Assembly (NCBI GenBank): GCA_020161615.1
Contig: JAIUPD010000016.1
Coordinates: 1-64,000 of the forward strand
Origin: Pseudomonadota bacterium
GTDB lineage: Bacteria > Pseudomonadota > Alphaproteobacteria > Rhodobacterales > Rhodobacteraceae
Reading direction: 5' to 3'
Length of the DNA: 64,000 bases
Part shown: one piece after another, positions 30,767 to 41,587 of the stretch
Layout: each line of letters opens with the position of its first letter
Numbering within the stretch: the first letter of the stretch is position 1
The notes under the pieces: generated by a model
Database searches by the model: none
What the model saw: only the letters and a program-made list of their open reading frames with translations
What the model was told of the DNA's origin: nothing
Made by a program: the position numbers and the translations under genes

Positions 30767-31456
30767 ATGGGCAAGACGACGAAATCGCTGGGGGAACAGG
30801 CCCATGCGATGCTCCGGCACCAGATCATCAGCGGTGCTTTCGCGCCGGAACAGCCGTTGCGGCTGGCCCAGTTGCAGGAACGCTTCGGCATCGGTTTCTC
30901 GCCTTTGCGCGAGGCGCTGACCCGGCTGGCGGCCGAGGGGCTGGTGACCTCGGAACCGATGCGGGGTTTCCGTGTCGCGCCGCTGTCGCTCGAGGACCTG
31001 CGCGACACGATGGAAACCCGCGCCTTCGTCGAAACCGAGGCGCTGCGCCGGTCGATCCGGCGGGGCGACGATGATTGGGAGGCGCGCATCGTCTCCAGCC
31101 TGCATGCCCTGGGCCGCCAGTTCGAGCGGTCGACCCCCGACCAATCCGAGAGCCTGGCGGCGCTGGAGGAACGGCACCGCGATTTTCACTTTGCGCTGGT
31201 CTCGGCCTCGGGCTCGCGGCGGCTCGAACAGATCATCGACAGCCTCTATGTCGGCTCGGTGCGCTACCGGATGCCGAGCCTGAGCAATCGGCAATCGGCC
31301 CCGGCGCGCGACCTGATGGCCGAGCATGGGGCGATTGCCGAGGCGGCGCTGGCGCGGGACGAGGTCCTGGCGACCCGCCTTCTGGCCGAGCATTACCGCC
31401 TGACCGCGGACATGCTGAGCAAGGCGCAGGCGATGCCTCTGGGCAGGACCGGCTGA
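30767..31456 (+). CDS. GntR-family regulator, FCD subfamily
   Basis: The 229-residue regulator has a winged helix-turn-helix at about residues 8-72 (LRLAQLQERFGIGFSPLREA, LAAEGLVTSEPMRGFRV) and an all-helical FCD ligand domain (ETRAFVETEALRRSI, HRDFHFALVSASGSRRL, EHGAIAEAALARD). It is divergent from the gentisate operon and probably controls it through the palindrome in the shared interval. FCD domains often bind organic acids with a metal ion. Confidence 0.88.
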   Translation: MGKTTKSLGEQAHAMLRHQIISGAFAPEQPLRLAQLQERFGIGFSPLREALTRLAAEGLVTSEPMRGFRVAPLSLEDLRDTMETRAFVETEALRRSIRRGDDDWEARIVSSLHALGRQFERSTPDQSESLAALEERHRDFHFALVSASGSRRLEQIIDSLYVGSVRYRMPSLSNRQSAPARDLMAEHGAIAEAALARDEVLATRLLAEHYRLTADMLSKAQAMPLGRTG

Positions 31457-31565
31457 CCGGCGGCGCTTTCTGCGACGCAGCGCAATAAAATGTCCGGCGG
31501 CTTGCCCGCCGTTGCGTCACCCGCTATGTCTGGCGCCGCCGGAGGGCGGGCAGCGGAGGGGCGCG

Positions 31566-32411
31566 ATGCAGGTTTTCACCACCAAGGCGGCGGTGCGCGA
31601 CAGCGTTCGCGCGTGGCGCGCCGAGGGGCAGAGCGTGGCGCTGGTGCCGACCATGGGCTACCTGCACCGGGGCCATATGGCGCTGGTCGAGCGGGCCAAG
31701 GCGCAGGCTGACAGGGTCGTCACCTCGATCTTCGTGAACCCGCTGCAATTCGGCCCGGGCGAGGATCTGGCGACCTATCCCCGCGACGCCGACCGCGATC
31801 TGGCGATGCTGCGCGAGGCCGGGGTCGACGGGGTCTTCCTGCCCTCGGTCGAGGAGGTCTATCCGCCCGGCGCCCAGACCATTGTCGAGACGACGGAACT
31901 GGCGCGGGTGCTGATCGGCAAGCTCAGGCCGGGGCATTTCCGCGGCGTAACCACGGTCGTCACCAAGCTTTTCAACATCGTCCAGCCCGATGTCGCCGTT
32001 TTCGGCGAGAAGGATTACCAACAGCTCTGCATCATCCGGCAGATGGTCCGCGACCTCGATGTGCCGGTGCGGATCGAGGGTGTGGCCACGGTGCGCGAGG
32101 AGGACGGGCTTGCGCTGTCCAGCCGCAACGTCCGGCTGACGCCGGAGGATCGCGCGGCCTCGGTGATCCTGAGCCAATCGTTGTTTGCCGCCGAGGAAAT
32201 GGCGAAGACCGGCATCACCGCCTCGCGCCTCAGGGCTTGGGTTGCGGCGAATATCGGCGCCAACCCGCGCGCCGACCTGCAATCGGCCGATATCCGCGAC
32301 GCCGAGACGCTGGCCAGCATCTCGGGTCCGCTGCAACGCCCCGCCGCGATCCTGCTGGCGGTGCGTTTCGGCAAGGTGCTGCTGATCGACCAGCGCGTCG
32401 TCACCCCCTGA
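31566..32411 (+). CDS. panC: Pantothenate synthetase
   Basis: The 281-residue ligase joins pantoate and beta-alanine with ATP. Visible signatures are [18 protein letters not shown] (the HIGH-like ATP site), [49 protein letters not shown] and the [10 protein letters not shown]-like [13 protein letters not shown]. It starts at the ATG after GGAGGGGCGCG; the 18 codons further upstream are not conserved in type. It is followed 14 bp later by panB. Confidence 0.95.
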   Translation: MQVFTTKAAVRDSVRAWRAEGQSVALVPTMGYLHRGHMALVERAKAQADRVVTSIFVNPLQFGPGEDLATYPRDADRDLAMLREAGVDGVFLPSVEEVYPPGAQTIVETTELARVLIGKLRPGHFRGVTTVVTKLFNIVQPDVAVFGEKDYQQLCIIRQMVRDLDVPVRIEGVATVREEDGLALSSRNVRLTPEDRAASVILSQSLFAAEEMAKTGITASRLRAWVAANIGANPRADLQSADIRDAETLASISGPLQRPAAILLAVRFGKVLLIDQRVVTP

Positions 32412-32425
32412 GGAAAGGAACGCCC

Positions 32426-33241
32426 ATGTCCACCGAACCGCAGGCCCAAATCCGCCGCATCACCGCGCCGCAGATCCGCGCCAGGAAGGGCGGCGAGCCC
32501 ATCGTCTCGCTGACCTCGTACCACGCGCATACCGCCGCCATCGTTGACCGCTATGCCGATTTCATTCTGGTCGGCGACAGCCTGGGGATGGTCATGCACG
32601 GGATGGACTCGACCGTCGGCGTCACGCTCGACATGATGATCGCGCACGGCAAGGCCGTGGTGCGGGGCACGAAGCGGGCACTGGTCGTCGTGGACATGCC
32701 CTTCGGCAGCTACGAGGAATCGCCCGGCGTGGCGTTCAGGAATGCCGCCCGCGTCATGCAGGAAACCCAATGCCAGGCGGTGAAGCTGGAAGGCGGCGCC
32801 CGCATGGCCGAGACGATCCGCTTTCTGGTCGAGCGCGGCGTGCCGGTGATGGCGCATATCGGCCTGACGCCCCAATCGACGAATGTCATGGGCGGTTTCA
32901 AGACCCAGGGCCGGGACGAGGCCACCTGGAGGCACCACATCGCCGATGCCATCGCCGTGGCCGAGGCGGGGGCCTTCGCCGTGGTGGTGGAGGGAGTCGT
33001 GGAGCCTCTCGCGCGCGAGATCACCCGGGCCGTGGACATCCCGACCATCGGCATCGGCGCCAGCGCCGATTGCGACGGGCAGATCCTCGTGCTGGAGGAC
33101 ATGCTGGGCCTGAACCCGCGTCCACCGAAATTCGTGAAGGTTTACGGTGCCTTGGGCGGGATGATCGAGCAGGCGGTCAAGGATTACGCCGATGAGGTGA
33201 AATCCCGCGCCTTCCCGGGCGAGGGCCAGACGTATCGGTAG
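32426..33241 (+). CDS. panB: 3-methyl-2-oxobutanoate hydroxymethyltransferase
   Basis: The 271-residue enzyme makes ketopantoate from 2-oxoisovalerate and methylene-tetrahydrofolate. It has [17 protein letters not shown], the metal-site [49 protein letters not shown] and the catalytic [12 protein letters not shown]. The tail [20 protein letters not shown] is also typical. AGGAAAGGAA gives the ribosome-binding site. With panC it forms a two-gene pantothenate operon; panD and panE are not in the window. Confidence 0.95.
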   Translation: MSTEPQAQIRRITAPQIRARKGGEPIVSLTSYHAHTAAIVDRYADFILVGDSLGMVMHGMDSTVGVTLDMMIAHGKAVVRGTKRALVVVDMPFGSYEESPGVAFRNAARVMQETQCQAVKLEGGARMAETIRFLVERGVPVMAHIGLTPQSTNVMGGFKTQGRDEATWRHHIADAIAVAEAGAFAVVVEGVVEPLAREITRAVDIPTIGIGASADCDGQILVLEDMLGLNPRPPKFVKVYGALGGMIEQAVKDYADEVKSRAFPGEGQTYR

Positions 33242-33244
33242 GGT

Positions 33245-33748
33245 CTACCACGCCTCGGGCTGGTGGGCGTAGCCGATGTAGAGCGGGTGCTTGGGATGCC
33301 CGTCCTTGCTGAGCCCCAGATGGCTGAGCGGCTTGCCGGTGGCGCGCAGCAATGCCTCGACCTGTGCGCCCCGGTTCAGATGTGCCCCATGCGTGCCCCA
33401 GGCGCAGACCACGGCATCGGCCCAGAGCGCGCTCTCGGCAATCGCTTGATCGTTCCCGGGCCCCACGGGATCGGCCTGCGCCCGCATCACCTTCGGGTCG
33501 GTCGCGCGATAGGCGAAGATGTTGCAGACCCGGAAGGCGCCGAAGCCCAAGGCCCGTGCCCGGCGTTCGCAACGCTCGACGGTGGGGTCGTTCTGCACCT
33601 CGGTCGCGGTCGAGGGGTTGAGCATGACGAACAGCACCTTGCCCCCCGCCGGGTCCCAGGTGCGGGTCAGGGTGTAGCGGTAGGCCTCGCAGGGGGAATA
33701 GACGGCGGTCGAGGGCGCGTCGCCCTTGGTATGGGTGCGGGTGATCAT
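33245..33748 (-). CDS. DUF1643-family protein
   Basis: The 167-residue protein matches the DUF1643 pattern: YRYTLTRTWDPAGGKVLFVM, LNPSTATEVQNDPTVERCER, FGAFRVCNIFAYRATDPKVM and a C-terminal HPLYIG. The family is widespread but of unknown function. The gene is convergent with panB, leaving only three bases between the stops. It has no operon partner. Confidence 0.85.
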   Translation of the reverse strand: MITRTHTKGDAPSTAVYSPCEAYRYTLTRTWDPAGGKVLFVMLNPSTATEVQNDPTVERCERRARALGFGAFRVCNIFAYRATDPKVMRAQADPVGPGNDQAIAESALWADAVVCAWGTHGAHLNRGAQVEALLRATGKPLSHLGLSKDGHPKHPLYIGYAHQPEAW

Positions 33749-33856
33749 GGCGGTGTGATAGCGCGCCCCGTCGCGCCAGGGAAGCGCTGGACGGGAAAGA
33801 GGGCCTCTGGCAGGCTTTGCGGGGGCCGAGGCCCTGCTTTTCGACGGAGGATTTCA

Positions 33857-34789
33857 ATGAAGCACCTTGTTTTCCTGATGGGCCTCTGCTGGGCCGGCGT
33901 CGTGCAGGCGCAGGAGGCGGGCGTCAGCCTGACCGGCGACCTGGTCGCCGGTGGGCAGGTCAGCGTGACCTGGACCGGCCCCAACGGCCAGAACGACTGG
34001 GTTGGCTTTGCCGAACCGGGCGCCGCGGGCAGCAGCTGGGTCAGCGGCGCCTGGGCCTATACCAACATGGGCAACCCGTTGACGCTGACGCTGCCCATGA
34101 CCGCGGGCAGCTACGAGCTTCGCTATGTCACCGGCGGCAGCGAGGTTCTGGCGGCGCAAGCCGTGACCCTGGCTGCGCCGGCGGGGCTGGGGGCCACGGG
34201 GCCGGGCGGCGCGGCCCTGCAGCCGGTCGGCGCGCTGATGGGCGGCGCGGTGCTGAGCGTCGGCTGGAGCGGCCCGAACGGGCAGGGCGACTGGATCGGC
34301 CTGGCACCGGTGAGCGGGGCGGCCAGCAGCTGGCTCGGATCCGCCTATGCCTATACCAGCGCCGCCAATCCGGTGCAGATCGGTCTGCCCCTCGAAGGCG
34401 GCAGCTACGAATTGCGCTATGTGACGGGGGGCGGGCAGATCCTCGTCTCCATCCCCCTCAGCGTGGTGCCGGGCGGCCTGCCCAGCGTCGCCCTGCCGGC
34501 GATGACCGCGCCCGAAGGGGCGCTGCTGAGCGTGGCGCTGGGGCCGGATGCGCCGCGCGCTGAGGGCGATTACCTCTATATCGCGCGGCCGGGCGGGGCG
34601 CCGGGGGATTACAGCGGCGGCTATGTGACGATCCCCGCGCAGGGTCCCGCGCAGATCAACGCCCCTGCCACCGCCGGGGAATGGGAATTGCGCTATGTGG
34701 TTACCCGGGGGACCGACTATATCCCTGTCGGCAGCGCCCCGCTCACCGTGACCGGGCCGGACTACAAGAGCCCGCGCAACCGGCCCTGA
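33857..34789 (+). CDS. Secreted protein with three tandem beta-type repeats
   Basis: The 310-residue protein has a signal peptide (MKHLVFLMGLCWAGVVQAQ). Three repeats of about 90 residues follow, at roughly 22-110, 115-205 and 210-300. Repeats 1 and 2 share VSVTW/LSVGW, GPNGQ-x-DWIG, SSW, AYAYT and SYELRYVTGG; repeat 3 is more diverged (GDYLYIARPG, GEWELRYV). Similar repeats occur beside von Willebrand domains in Rhodobacterales proteins, but here they stand alone. An immunoglobulin-like fold is likely; the function is unknown. GGAGG precedes the ATG. Confidence 0.8.
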   Translation: MKHLVFLMGLCWAGVVQAQEAGVSLTGDLVAGGQVSVTWTGPNGQNDWVGFAEPGAAGSSWVSGAWAYTNMGNPLTLTLPMTAGSYELRYVTGGSEVLAAQAVTLAAPAGLGATGPGGAALQPVGALMGGAVLSVGWSGPNGQGDWIGLAPVSGAASSWLGSAYAYTSAANPVQIGLPLEGGSYELRYVTGGGQILVSIPLSVVPGGLPSVALPAMTAPEGALLSVALGPDAPRAEGDYLYIARPGGAPGDYSGGYVTIPAQGPAQINAPATAGEWELRYVVTRGTDYIPVGSAPLTVTGPDYKSPRNRP

Positions 34790-34856
34790 GGGGGTTGGAA
34801 CCGCCGGGGCGGGCGGCTAGTGTCGCCCTCCCCACCGACCCCGAGAGGCCTGACCC

Positions 34857-37184
<2,328 letters not shown>

Positions 37185-37220
37185 GCCATCGGCGAATCCG
37201 CCACAGGGGGAAACCCTTGT

Positions 37221-37243
37221 AGATTCGTGGCTTGCCCGAATCT
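37221..37243. promoter_or_regulatory. Palindrome between tex and the MFS gene
   Basis: AGATTCG and CGAATCT are separated by nine bases, 45 bp before the MFS start. It could be an operator for the permease gene or a weak terminator stem for tex. There is no T-run, which slightly favours the operator reading. Confidence 0.3.
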
Positions 37244-37287
37244 GCGGCATCGGTCTTTGATCGGTCGATAGCCTGGGGGGGCAAGAC

Positions 37288-38676
37288 ATGACCGATCATA
37301 CGACCGCGCCCGCGGTCGATTCCGCGGCGCTTGCCGCGGCTCGCAAACGCATCTGGGGCTGGTGGTGGTTCGACTGGGCCAGCCAGCCCTACAACACCTT
37401 GCTGATTACCTTCATCTTCGGCCCCTATGTGGTGGGCGTGGTGGGCGACGGCTCGCGCGCGCAGGCGATCTGGGGTTACGGCATCGGCCTGGCCGGGATC
37501 CTGCTGGCGGTCTGCGCCCCCCTTCTGGGCGCGGTCGCTGACAAGAGCGGCAAGCGAATGGGCTTCATCTGGTTCTTCTCGGCGCTCTACGTGATCGGCG
37601 CCTGGGGAATCTGGTTCTCGGCGCCCGAGGATTTCAACATCTGGTTCGTGATGCTGATGTTCTGCATCGGCCTCGTAGGGATGGAATTCGCCACGATCTT
37701 CACCAATGCCATGCTGCCCGACCTCGCCCCGCGCGAGGAATTGGGCAAGGTTTCGGGCTCGGGCTGGGCCTGGGGCTATGTCGGCGGGCTGGTGGCCCTG
37801 ATACTGATGCTGACGCTGCTGGCCGAGGGTTCGACCGGCAAGACGCTGATCGGCATCGACCCGATCCTGGGGCTGGACCCGGCGACGCGCGAAGGGACAC
37901 GCTCGGTCGGGCCGCTGACGGCTATCTGGTACGTGGTCTTCATGATCCCCTTCTTCATCTGGGTGAAGGAGCCCCGCAAACCCGGCGCGGTCAGCATCGG
38001 CACGGCGATTTCCGGTGCCTGGCCGGAACTGAAGGCGACGCTGAAAGGTTTGCCCCGGAACCGCAGCCTTTTCGCCTTTCTCGGATCCTCGATGTTCTAC
38101 CGCGACGCGCTGAACGGCGTTTACACCTTCGGCGGCATCTATGCCGCGGGCGTGCTGGGCTGGAGCGTGGTGCAGGTCGGCATCTTCGGCATCCTCGCCG
38201 CCTTTACCGGGGCGATCTTTGCCTGGCTGGGCGGCAAGGCCGACAGCCGTTTCGGCCCCAAACCGGTAATCGTCTTCAACGTCGTGGCGCTGGCGCTGAC
38301 GGCGCTGGCCATCGTCTTCGTCTCGCGCACTTCGGTCTTCGGGGTGCCAGTGGCGGCGGAATCGGGGCTGCCCGACATCCTGTTCTATGTCCTGGGCGCC
38401 ATCGTCGGCGCGGCGGGGGGCGCGATGCAATCGGCCAGCCGGACGATGATGGTCCGCCAGGGCGATCAGGAGAAGATGACCGAGGGCTTCGGGCTTTACG
38501 CGCTCTCGGGCAAGGCCACGGCGTTCCTGGCGCCGCTGTCCATCGGCATCGTCACCGACCTGTCGGACAGCCAGCAGATCGGCATCCTGCCGGTGGTGGT
38601 GCTGTTCATCCTGGGGCTCATCCTTCTGGCCTTCGTCCATCCCGAGGGCTCGCAACCAACGGGGCACCCCGCATGA
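37288..38676 (+). CDS. MFS transporter, UMF1/Atg22-like family
   Basis: The 462-residue permease has about twelve helices. Its N-terminus WGWWWFDWASQPYNTLLITFI is the strongest marker of the UMF1 family, and ADKSGKRMGFIW matches the MFS loop between helices 2 and 3. Members export or import amino acids or other small metabolites; no substrate can be assigned. The stop overlaps the next start by ATGA, coupling it to the endopeptidase gene. Confidence 0.88.
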   Translation: MTDHTTAPAVDSAALAAARKRIWGWWWFDWASQPYNTLLITFIFGPYVVGVVGDGSRAQAIWGYGIGLAGILLAVCAPLLGAVADKSGKRMGFIWFFSALYVIGAWGIWFSAPEDFNIWFVMLMFCIGLVGMEFATIFTNAMLPDLAPREELGKVSGSGWAWGYVGGLVALILMLTLLAEGSTGKTLIGIDPILGLDPATREGTRSVGPLTAIWYVVFMIPFFIWVKEPRKPGAVSIGTAISGAWPELKATLKGLPRNRSLFAFLGSSMFYRDALNGVYTFGGIYAAGVLGWSVVQVGIFGILAAFTGAIFAWLGGKADSRFGPKPVIVFNVVALALTALAIVFVSRTSVFGVPVAAESGLPDILFYVLGAIVGAAGGAMQSASRTMMVRQGDQEKMTEGFGLYALSGKATAFLAPLSIGIVTDLSDSQQIGILPVVVLFILGLILLAFVHPEGSQPTGHPA

Positions 38677-39596
38677 AGAAACTCGGTCTCGTCCTTGGCA
38701 CCCTGATCCTGGCGGCCTGTGGCAGCGGGGCGGGGACCAATTCCGCCACCGCGCAGCAATTGGCCAACCAGCTGTTCGGGGCGGCCACGCGCGGGACCAG
38801 CGCCCCGGCCGAATCCTATGGCAGCTACGCACGGGGCTGCGCGGATGGCCTGGTGGAACTGCCCGAGACGGGGCCGACCTGGCAGGCGATGCGCCTCAGC
38901 CGCAACCGTAACTGGGGCCATCCCGAGACGATCGACTATATCCAGGATCTCAGCCGGCAGGCGGTGGCGATTGGCTGGAACGGTCTCTATGTCGGCGACA
39001 TCAGCCAGCCGCGTGGCGGGCCGATGACCTCGGGCCACGCCAGCCACCAGCTGGGGCTGGACGTCGATATCTGGATGCTGCCGCCGGGCAGCCTGACGCT
39101 GAGCCGGACCGAGCGCGAGAATATCTCGTCCATCAGCGTGCGGACCGAGGATCAGCGCGGCGTCACGTCGCACTGGACGGCGCAGCACGCGGCGCTTCTG
39201 CGCGCGGCGGCCAGCGATCCGCGGGTCGACCGGGTCTTTGTGGCCGCGGCGGTGAAGATCGAGATGTGCCGCACCGCCACGCCGGCCGATACCGCCTGGC
39301 TGCAACGCATCCGTCCGATTGCCGGGCACAATTATCATTTCCACGTGCGGTTGCGCTGTCCCGCCGGATCGCGCCATTGCGAGACACAAACGCCCAGCGT
39401 CGCGGAACTTTCCAACGGGGGTAACGGTTGTGATGATACGCTGACCTGGTGGGTGACGGATTATCTGAACCCGCCGCGTCGGACCACGCCGGTCGAACCC
39501 TCGCCCGAGCCGCCCCAACCCCGCCGCCGGTCGGCCCGTGAGATGATCATGGCCGATCTACCCCGCCAATGTGCCCAGGTATTGGAACGAGAATGA
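38673..39596 (+). CDS. mepA: Penicillin-insensitive murein endopeptidase, lipoprotein form
   Basis: The 307-residue protein has a lipoprotein signal with the lipobox LILAAC (Cys16), then the MepA domain. The LAS-type zinc motifs are visible as SGHASHQLGLDVDIW and the C-terminal HNYHFHVRLRC. It cleaves D-alanyl-meso-diaminopimelate cross-links in peptidoglycan at the outer membrane. A proline- and arginine-rich tail (PSPEPPQPRRRSAR) follows. It overlaps both neighbours by ATGA. Confidence 0.92.
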   Translation: MKKLGLVLGTLILAACGSGAGTNSATAQQLANQLFGAATRGTSAPAESYGSYARGCADGLVELPETGPTWQAMRLSRNRNWGHPETIDYIQDLSRQAVAIGWNGLYVGDISQPRGGPMTSGHASHQLGLDVDIWMLPPGSLTLSRTERENISSISVRTEDQRGVTSHWTAQHAALLRAAASDPRVDRVFVAAAVKIEMCRTATPADTAWLQRIRPIAGHNYHFHVRLRCPAGSRHCETQTPSVAELSNGGNGCDDTLTWWVTDYLNPPRRTTPVEPSPEPPQPRRRSAREMIMADLPRQCAQVLERE

Positions 39597-40528
39597 AAGC
39601 TGCCCGCGTCATTGCTTCCGCCCTGCTTGGCCTCGCCGCGGTTCTGCCCGCGGCGCTTCAGGCCCAGCCTGCCACCTATTACGCCGGGGTCGTCCAGCAC
39701 GAACCCGCCAGCATCCCCGCCACCCAGGTCGTGGCCCGCTATCGGTTGCCGTTGATGTCGGGGGGCATCAACGACTTTTCCGGTATCGCCACGCCGGATG
39801 GCAACACGATCTACATGGTCTCGGACCACGGCTTCATCGTCGGGGCCCGCCTGCAGCGCGGCTATGGCCAGCGCATCGAGGGGATGGAAATCCGCCAGGT
39901 GGCGCTGCTCAATGACGAGAACGGGCATCCGCTGCTCGGCTCGATGCGCGACGCCGAGGGGGTCACCGTCGGGCGGGACGGCCGCCTCTATGTCTCGTTC
40001 GAGCAGCACAACCGCGTGTTGCGCTATGCCCGGCTGGGCGGCGCGGGCGAGGATCTGGGCGCGCATGTCGATTTCGCCCGCCTCCGGGCCGGGCGCGGGC
40101 TGGAAGCCGTCGCCGTCGCCCCGGATGGCCGCCTCTATGCCATCCCCGAACGCCCGGCACGCGCCACCTATGGTTTTCCCAGCTATGTCTGGAGCCCGCG
40201 CAGCGGCTGGGGCGACGGCTTCCGCCTGCCGATGGACCTGCAATTCCTGCCGGTCGGGGCCTCGTTCGGGCCCGATGGCATGCTCTATGTCCTCGAACGC
40301 GAACACGGCCCGCGCGGCTTTCGCAGCCAGGTCCGCCGCTTCACCGTGAACGGCGAGGGGATCAGCGCCGGGCAATGGGTGATGCGATCGGATTACGGGC
40401 AATTCGGCAATCTGGAGGGGATCAGCGTGTTCCGCGACTGGAACGGGAGGATCCGCCTGCTGATGGTCTCGGACGACGACCTGCAGACGGGCCCCAGCGA
40501 GTTGGTGGATGTGGTGGTCAATCGCTGA
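39593..40528 (+). CDS. Esterase-like protein of the phytase-like family, secreted
   Basis: The 311-residue protein has a signal peptide (ASALLGLAAVLPAALQAQ) and a beta-propeller-like domain marked by GGINDFSGIATPDGNTIYMV, SDHGFIVGA, RDAEGVTVGRDGRLYVSFEQ and NLEGISVF. This is the esterase-like-activity-of-phytase family, for which activity is little studied. The ATG at 39593 overlaps the stop of mepA (ATGA), so the two are translated together, which suggests an envelope function. Confidence 0.82.
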   Translation: MKAARVIASALLGLAAVLPAALQAQPATYYAGVVQHEPASIPATQVVARYRLPLMSGGINDFSGIATPDGNTIYMVSDHGFIVGARLQRGYGQRIEGMEIRQVALLNDENGHPLLGSMRDAEGVTVGRDGRLYVSFEQHNRVLRYARLGGAGEDLGAHVDFARLRAGRGLEAVAVAPDGRLYAIPERPARATYGFPSYVWSPRSGWGDGFRLPMDLQFLPVGASFGPDGMLYVLEREHGPRGFRSQVRRFTVNGEGISAGQWVMRSDYGQFGNLEGISVFRDWNGRIRLLMVSDDDLQTGPSELVDVVVNR

Positions 40529-40591
40529 GCGATTGCAACCGCGCCCCATCGTTCCCATCTTTCGGGGGAGGAACGACAAAGGGTTGAACCT

Positions 40592-41587
40592 GTGACGGAC
40601 GAGCGCAAGCATCAGGTAGAACCGGCGGTGCCGGTGATCTGGCTTCTGGGCAAGACGGGGGCGGGGAAGACCTCGCTCGTGCGGGCCCTGACCGGCGAGG
40701 GCGAGGTTGGCAACGGTTTCGCCCCCGGGACGCGCGGCGCGGCGACCCACGACTTCCCCGCCACGGCGCCGGCGGTGCGCTTTCTGGACACGCGGGGGCT
40801 GGGCGAGGATGGCTACGATCCCTCGGCCGATATCGCCGCCGCGCAAGCCAGCGCGCAGGCGATCCTGGCGGTGATGCGGCTTGACGATCCGGTGCAGGCC
40901 CCGGTCGCGGCGATCCTGCGCAAGACCAAACTGCCGGTGCTGCTGGTCTATACCGGCGCGGACCTCGTGTCGGAACCCGGGGCGCAGATCCGCGCCAAGG
41001 CCCATGTGACCGAGCTGATCGGCCGCGACCTGCCCTCGGTCACGCTGTCGATGCCGCATGAGGGGCTGGTCACGGGGTTGGAGGCGCTGCTCGATGCGCT
41101 GGACAGCTTCCTGCCCCGCGCCGCCGCCGCGCTGCGCCGCGCCGACGAGGCGCGCGCTTTCCAGAGCGTGCGGGGGCTGGTGCTGCGCTATGCGGCGATG
41201 GCGGGGGCCACGGATGTGGTGCCGTTGGCGGGCCTCGCGACCGTGCCAGCCGCGCAGGGCGCAATGCTGCATGCGCTGGCCCGCAAGCACAAGGTCGAGC
41301 TGACGCCGACCCGGCTGGGGCTTCTGGCCTCGGCCATGGGGATCGGCTCGCTGGTTCGCATGGGCACCGGACTTCTGGTCCGGCAGGGCGTCAAGCTGGT
41401 GCCGGTGGCGGGGCAGACGCTGGGCGCCGCCGCCGCTGCGGGGACCTCGTTTGCCACGACCTATGCACTGGGCCGCGCGGCCTCGGCCTGGTTCTATGGC
41501 ACGGCGCGCGGCGCGGCGCCGGACGGGGCCACGCTGCGCTCGCTCTACGATCAGGCGCTGAAAGGCGCGCGGCATGCGTCTGGCTGA
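40592..41587 (+). CDS. Membrane-associated GTPase with DUF697-like region
   Basis: The 331-residue protein has a G domain with P-loop LGKTGAGKTSLVRALTG (about residues 19-35), switch II DTRGLGE and a degenerate base-specificity motif (TGAD). The C-terminal half is amphipathic and hydrophobic (VVPLAGLATVPAAQGAMLHA, GTGLLVRQGVKLVPVAGQ), as in DUF697/YcjF-like domains that associate with the membrane. It overlaps the next GTPase gene by 14 bp. The function is unknown; roles in envelope stress or membrane remodelling are possible. Confidence 0.78.
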   Translation: MTDERKHQVEPAVPVIWLLGKTGAGKTSLVRALTGEGEVGNGFAPGTRGAATHDFPATAPAVRFLDTRGLGEDGYDPSADIAAAQASAQAILAVMRLDDPVQAPVAAILRKTKLPVLLVYTGADLVSEPGAQIRAKAHVTELIGRDLPSVTLSMPHEGLVTGLEALLDALDSFLPRAAAALRRADEARAFQSVRGLVLRYAAMAGATDVVPLAGLATVPAAQGAMLHALARKHKVELTPTRLGLLASAMGIGSLVRMGTGLLVRQGVKLVPVAGQTLGAAAAAGTSFATTYALGRAASAWFYGTARGAAPDGATLRSLYDQALKGARHASG

